This document shows, piece after piece, positions 26,393 to 33,457 of a stretch of DNA of 33,457 nucleotides. This stretch comes from an uncultured Verrucomicrobiota bacterium (GTDB lineage: Bacteria > Verrucomicrobiota > Verrucomicrobiia > Limisphaerales > UBA9464): the NCBI GenBank assembly GCA_903910585.1, contig CAIWAH010000096.1, positions 1 to 33,457 of the forward strand. The letters run 5' to 3'. Position numbers and translations under genes: made by a program. Position 1 is the stretch's first letter. Every line of letters starts with the position of its first letter. The notes beneath the pieces are model-generated. The model was given only the letters and a program-made list of their open reading frames with translations. It did no database searches and was not told the DNA's origin.

Positions 26393-26559
26393 GTCACGAG
26401 TGCTCCAACCGCAGGACCCGATCGGCGCTGTTTCCATCCGGGAGCTGGCATCCGTCCCCTCATTGCCCGATCCCCTGCCATCCTCGGCTCCGGCCGCCCA
26501 GCCGGAAAAAAGAATGTCCAAAGTCGCGGATTCGCCGGAAGTAGGGTGAAGCCTGCCCG

Positions 26560-27113
26560 ATGTCCGCCGAATCGTTTCGTGATGCCCCTGACCGGGCCGC
26601 TGCCCAGCAGCGGTTCCTGTCGCTGTTTTTGCGCAGCGAGCGGGAAATCTTCCGTTATGTGGCGGCGCTCGTGCCGAACGTCGCCGATGCCGAGGACATC
26701 GTGCAGCAGACGGCAGTGGCGCTCTGGGAAAAGTTCGACGCCTACGATCCCGCGCAACCGTTCACGCCTTGGGCGTGCCGGTTTGCCCTGAACAAGGCGC
26801 GGCAGTGGATGGAGCGGCACCAACGCTGGAAGGCACTGCTGGACGGGGGCCTGGCGGAGGAGCTGATGCAGCGGCGCGAGGAGTTGCGTCCGGAGATCGA
26901 AGCCAAGCTGGGCCGGCTCGAAGGCTGTCTCGAACGCCTGCCGGAAGACCAGCGGTCGCTGGTGGAGGGCTACTACTACCGGCGCACCGGGATCGCCGCG
27001 TTGGCCGGGGAATCCGGACGGACCGAGGCGGCCACTTACAAGGCATTGCAACGCATCCGGCAGGCGCTTCAGGCCTGCATTGAACGGACACCGGAGCCGG
27101 AAGGGGGCTGGGC

Positions 27114-27117
<4 letters not shown>
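26560..27117 (+). CDS. ECF RNA polymerase sigma factor, Rhodopirellula/Verrucomicrobium type
   Basis: 185 residues from an ATG at 26560. Region 2 is SEREIFRYVAALVPNVADAEDIVQQTAVALWEKFDAYDP, shown in part, with the DAEDIVQ core binding motif and the -10 recognition helix WACRFALNKARQW. Region 4 is ERLPEDQRSLVEGYYYRRTGIAALAGESGRTEAATYKALQRIRQ, shown in part, a helix-turn-helix for the -35 element. The next gene, a FecR-LamG membrane protein, begins at 27114 and overlaps the sigma stop by four bases (ATGA). This suggests translational coupling and that the FecR-like protein controls this sigma factor. Its targets are unknown; nearby exported-enzyme genes are candidates. Confidence 0.95.
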
Positions 27118-31526
<4,409 letters not shown>

Positions 31527-31529
31527 TCC

Positions 31530-33457
31530 ATGAAGCACCTGAAAGCTGTCCTCCCACTGTTGGCTGGTGGACTGACGATTCTCCATTCACTGGCCGCCGA
31601 GGCTCCAGACCGCCCGCTACGCGTGCTGTATCTCGGCGCTCTTGAGATGCGCGGCGGCGGCGGTGGCTTTGGCGGTTCGCGCACCAATTACGTCTATCTG
31701 CCAGGCCAGACGCTCGCACCCGAGGCGATTTACTTCGATCACCTCGCCGATGGCACGCATCTCACGGACAAGTATCTGAGCCACTTCGACGCCGTGGTGC
31801 AGGTGCTGCCCGACTCTGGACTCGACGCGGCCCATCAGCGGTTGCTGGAAAGCTTCAAGTCCAAGGGCAACGCCTGGCTCAAGTATGCCGACGGCCAACG
31901 TCCGGCGGATGCGACCCTGCGGGAGGCGGTGCTCAGCGGTGTCAGCGCACCGGCCAAAGCTGCCTGGCAGGCCTCGCTGAAGGCGCGGCCTCCGCTGCAA
32001 CGGCTGGACGGCGAAGTGCCGAACTACGAACGCCGCGCCGAGCCGGTCCGCTATCAGGCGCCGCTCTCACCGCAGGACAGCCTCCGTTACACGCAGGTTC
32101 CGGCGGACTTTGAACTTCAGCTCTTCGCCGCCGAGCCGGACGTGGTGAAACCCATCTGGGTTTCCTGGGACGAGCGGGGCCGCGCCTGGGTGGTCGAGGC
32201 GCGGGATTACCCGCATGGCCTCGTCGGTGAAGGCGAGCCGGGCCTGGCCGACGTGAAGATCTGCGAGGATACCGACGGCGACGGCAAGGCGGACAAGTTC
32301 ACCGTCTTCGCGGACAAGCTGAACCTCGCCACCTCGCTCGTGTTCGCGAACGGCGGCGTGCTGGTCGCGGAAGCGCGCCACATGCTGTTCCTCAAGGACA
32401 CCAATGGCGACGACCGGGCCGACGTCCGCGAGGTGGTCCTCCCCGGCTGGGGCGTGGGCGATTCGCACGCAATGCAGAGCAGCCTCGGACGCGGCTTCGA
32501 CAACTGGCTCTACGGTGCCGTGGGCTACTCGAACTTCCGCGGCAATGTCGGCGGTCAGGAGCTTCAGTTCGGCCAGGGCGTGTTCCGCTTCAAGGCCGAC
32601 GGCTCGGCACTCCAGTTCCTCCACCAGTTCAACAACAACACCTGGGGCTTCGGGCAGAACGCCGCCGGCGACACCTTCGGCTCGACCGCCAACGGCCACC
32701 CCACCTTCTACGGCTACCTGCCCGCGCACATCCTGAATCCCACCCAGCCGGGCTTCGGCCGACGTGGTGGTGGCGGTGGTGGTGGCGGCGGCTTCCGTCC
32801 CGGCTACCGGCTCGACGACAAACCGGGAGACGCAGCAGCAGCGAGTGCCCCCAGCGCCAATGTTCGGCGGTTGCCGTCCGCCAAGTCCCTCGCGCCCGGA
32901 ATGCGGATGCATCCCAACACGCCGAACGTCCGCATGGTGGACAATTTTGGCGGCTACACCGCGGCGGCCGGCCACGGGTTCATGGTCAGCGATGCATTGC
33001 CGCCGCGCCTGCAGGGCAAGGCGCTGGTCACCGAGCCCACGGCGAAGCTGATCGGCCTCATGGACATCCAGCCCGACGGCGGCGGCTACAGGGCAACCGA
33101 CGGCTTCAACCTGCTCGCCAGCACCGACGAATGGATGTCGCCTATCTTCGCCGACATCGGCCCCGACGGAGCCGTGTGGGTGATCGATTTCTACAGCTTC
33201 ATCATCCAGCACAACCCGACGCCGAGTGTGCAGTCCGCCGGCGTCCAGGCGACGACCGGACGTGGCGGCGCCTACAAGACCGAGAACGATCTGCGCGATC
33301 AGACGCACGGTCGCATCTACCGCGCCGTGTGGAAGGACGGCCCGAAGATCTCCCTCAAGTCGTTGGCCAAGGCCAAGGCGCCCGAGCTGGTCGCGGCGCT
33401 CGACAGTGGCAACCAGTTCTGGAGCCTCACTGCCCAGCGCCTGCTGGTGGACGGCAA
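31530..33457 (+). CDS. PVC-type ThuA/membrane-bound-dehydrogenase domain protein (C-terminus outside window)
   Basis: At least 642 residues from an ATG at 31530, three bases after the preceding stop; the frame is open to the window edge. A signal peptide (LKAVLPLLAGGLTILHSLA) precedes a ThuA-like region (RPLRVLYLGALE, YLSHFDAVVQVLP, up to residue about 170). A propeller of the PVC N-terminal dehydrogenase type follows (VPADFELQLFAAEPDVVKPIWVSWDERGRAWVVEARDYP, ICEDTDGDGKADKFTVF, GYSNFRGNV, FNNNTWGFG, GAVWVIDFYSF). Gly-rich runs occur at about residues 41-48 and 412-422. HEAT repeats and a haem-binding CxxCH domain are expected further on. It is probably a periplasmic oxidoreductase acting on sugars; the family is large and mostly uncharacterised. 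Confidence 0.9.
   Translation, partial: MKHLKAVLPLLAGGLTILHSLAAEAPDRPLRVLYLGALEMRGGGGGFGGSRTNYVYLPGQTLAPEAIYFDHLADGTHLTDKYLSHFDAVVQVLPDSGLDAAHQRLLESFKSKGNAWLKYADGQRPADATLREAVLSGVSAPAKAAWQASLKARPPLQRLDGEVPNYERRAEPVRYQAPLSPQDSLRYTQVPADFELQLFAAEPDVVKPIWVSWDERGRAWVVEARDYPHGLVGEGEPGLADVKICEDTDGDGKADKFTVFADKLNLATSLVFANGGVLVAEARHMLFLKDTNGDDRADVREVVLPGWGVGDSHAMQSSLGRGFDNWLYGAVGYSNFRGNVGGQELQFGQGVFRFKADGSALQFLHQFNNNTWGFGQNAAGDTFGSTANGHPTFYGYLPAHILNPTQPGFGRRGGGGGGGGGFRPGYRLDDKPGDAAAASAPSANVRRLPSAKSLAPGMRMHPNTPNVRMVDNFGGYTAAAGHGFMVSDALPPRLQGKALVTEPTAKLIGLMDIQPDGGGYRATDGFNLLASTDEWMSPIFADIGPDGAVWVIDFYSFIIQHNPTPSVQSAGVQATTGRGGAYKTENDLRDQTHGRIYRAVWKDGPKISLKSLAKAKAPELVAALDSGNQFWSLTAQRLLVDG

Noticed and set aside
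22961..26521. Very long minus-strand open frame opposite the sugar dehydrogenase gene.
   Set aside because: It mirrors a plus-strand gene with clear family motifs, has no family features of its own, and exists because stops are rare in GC-rich antisense frames.

Overview
The window is GC-rich bacterial chromosome, most likely from a verrucomicrobium of the Limisphaerales/Pedosphaera type or a close PVC relative. This is inferred from gene content. The markers are a PVC-type ThuA/'membrane-bound dehydrogenase' protein, a PQQ-type sugar dehydrogenase fused to PKD and cytochrome c domains, an SGNH hydrolase fused to DUF1080, a PVC-type ECF sigma/FecR-LamG pair, and abundant intergenic palindromic repeats. 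No rRNA, tRNA or CRISPR was recognised, so the species cannot be named.

Layout. 1-1344 (minus): a GntR/YtrA-type regulator, a small membrane protein and an ABC ATPase cut by the window edge, with a perfect inverted repeat upstream of the regulator. 1683-3889: a secreted unknown and the SGNH-DUF1080 fusion. 4270-9718: a wrecked type I restriction-modification locus (hsdM remnant, hsdR remnant) whose middle is occupied by an intact PLD-helicase-DUF3427 gene. 9995-11969: a PEP-hydrolase-like TIM barrel and two cupins. 12365-16705: trpF, then a MacA/MacB-like efflux or export operon (adaptor, ATPase, permease). 16696-17731 (minus): a lipoprotein with a 33-residue repeat and a uracil-DNA-glycosylase-family protein. 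17964-23284: a beta-helix protein, a small unknown, a double-Nudix membrane protein and a family PL10 pectate lyase. 23531-33457: the sugar dehydrogenase, sigma factor plus FecR-LamG protein, two CE1-like esterases and the ThuA/dehydrogenase protein cut by the window edge. The last two blocks look like export and use of plant or algal polysaccharides, with the ECF/FecR pair as a plausible local regulator.

The most unusual part is 4270-9718. Ten short palindromic elements sit at or beside every break I can detect between conserved blocks of hsdM and hsdR. Three of those in hsdM are diverged copies of one 72-bp (24-codon) element, inserted in the same orientation and the same reading frame, much like the Rickettsia palindromic elements. 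All five hsdM elements keep the frame, whereas all five hsdR elements change it. This suggests that the methylase was still being translated while the elements arrived and that the nuclease subunit was already expendable. The second unusual item is a single protein with two intact Nudix boxes followed by a helical region and about four membrane segments. All family calls come from reading the sequence; no database search was run.
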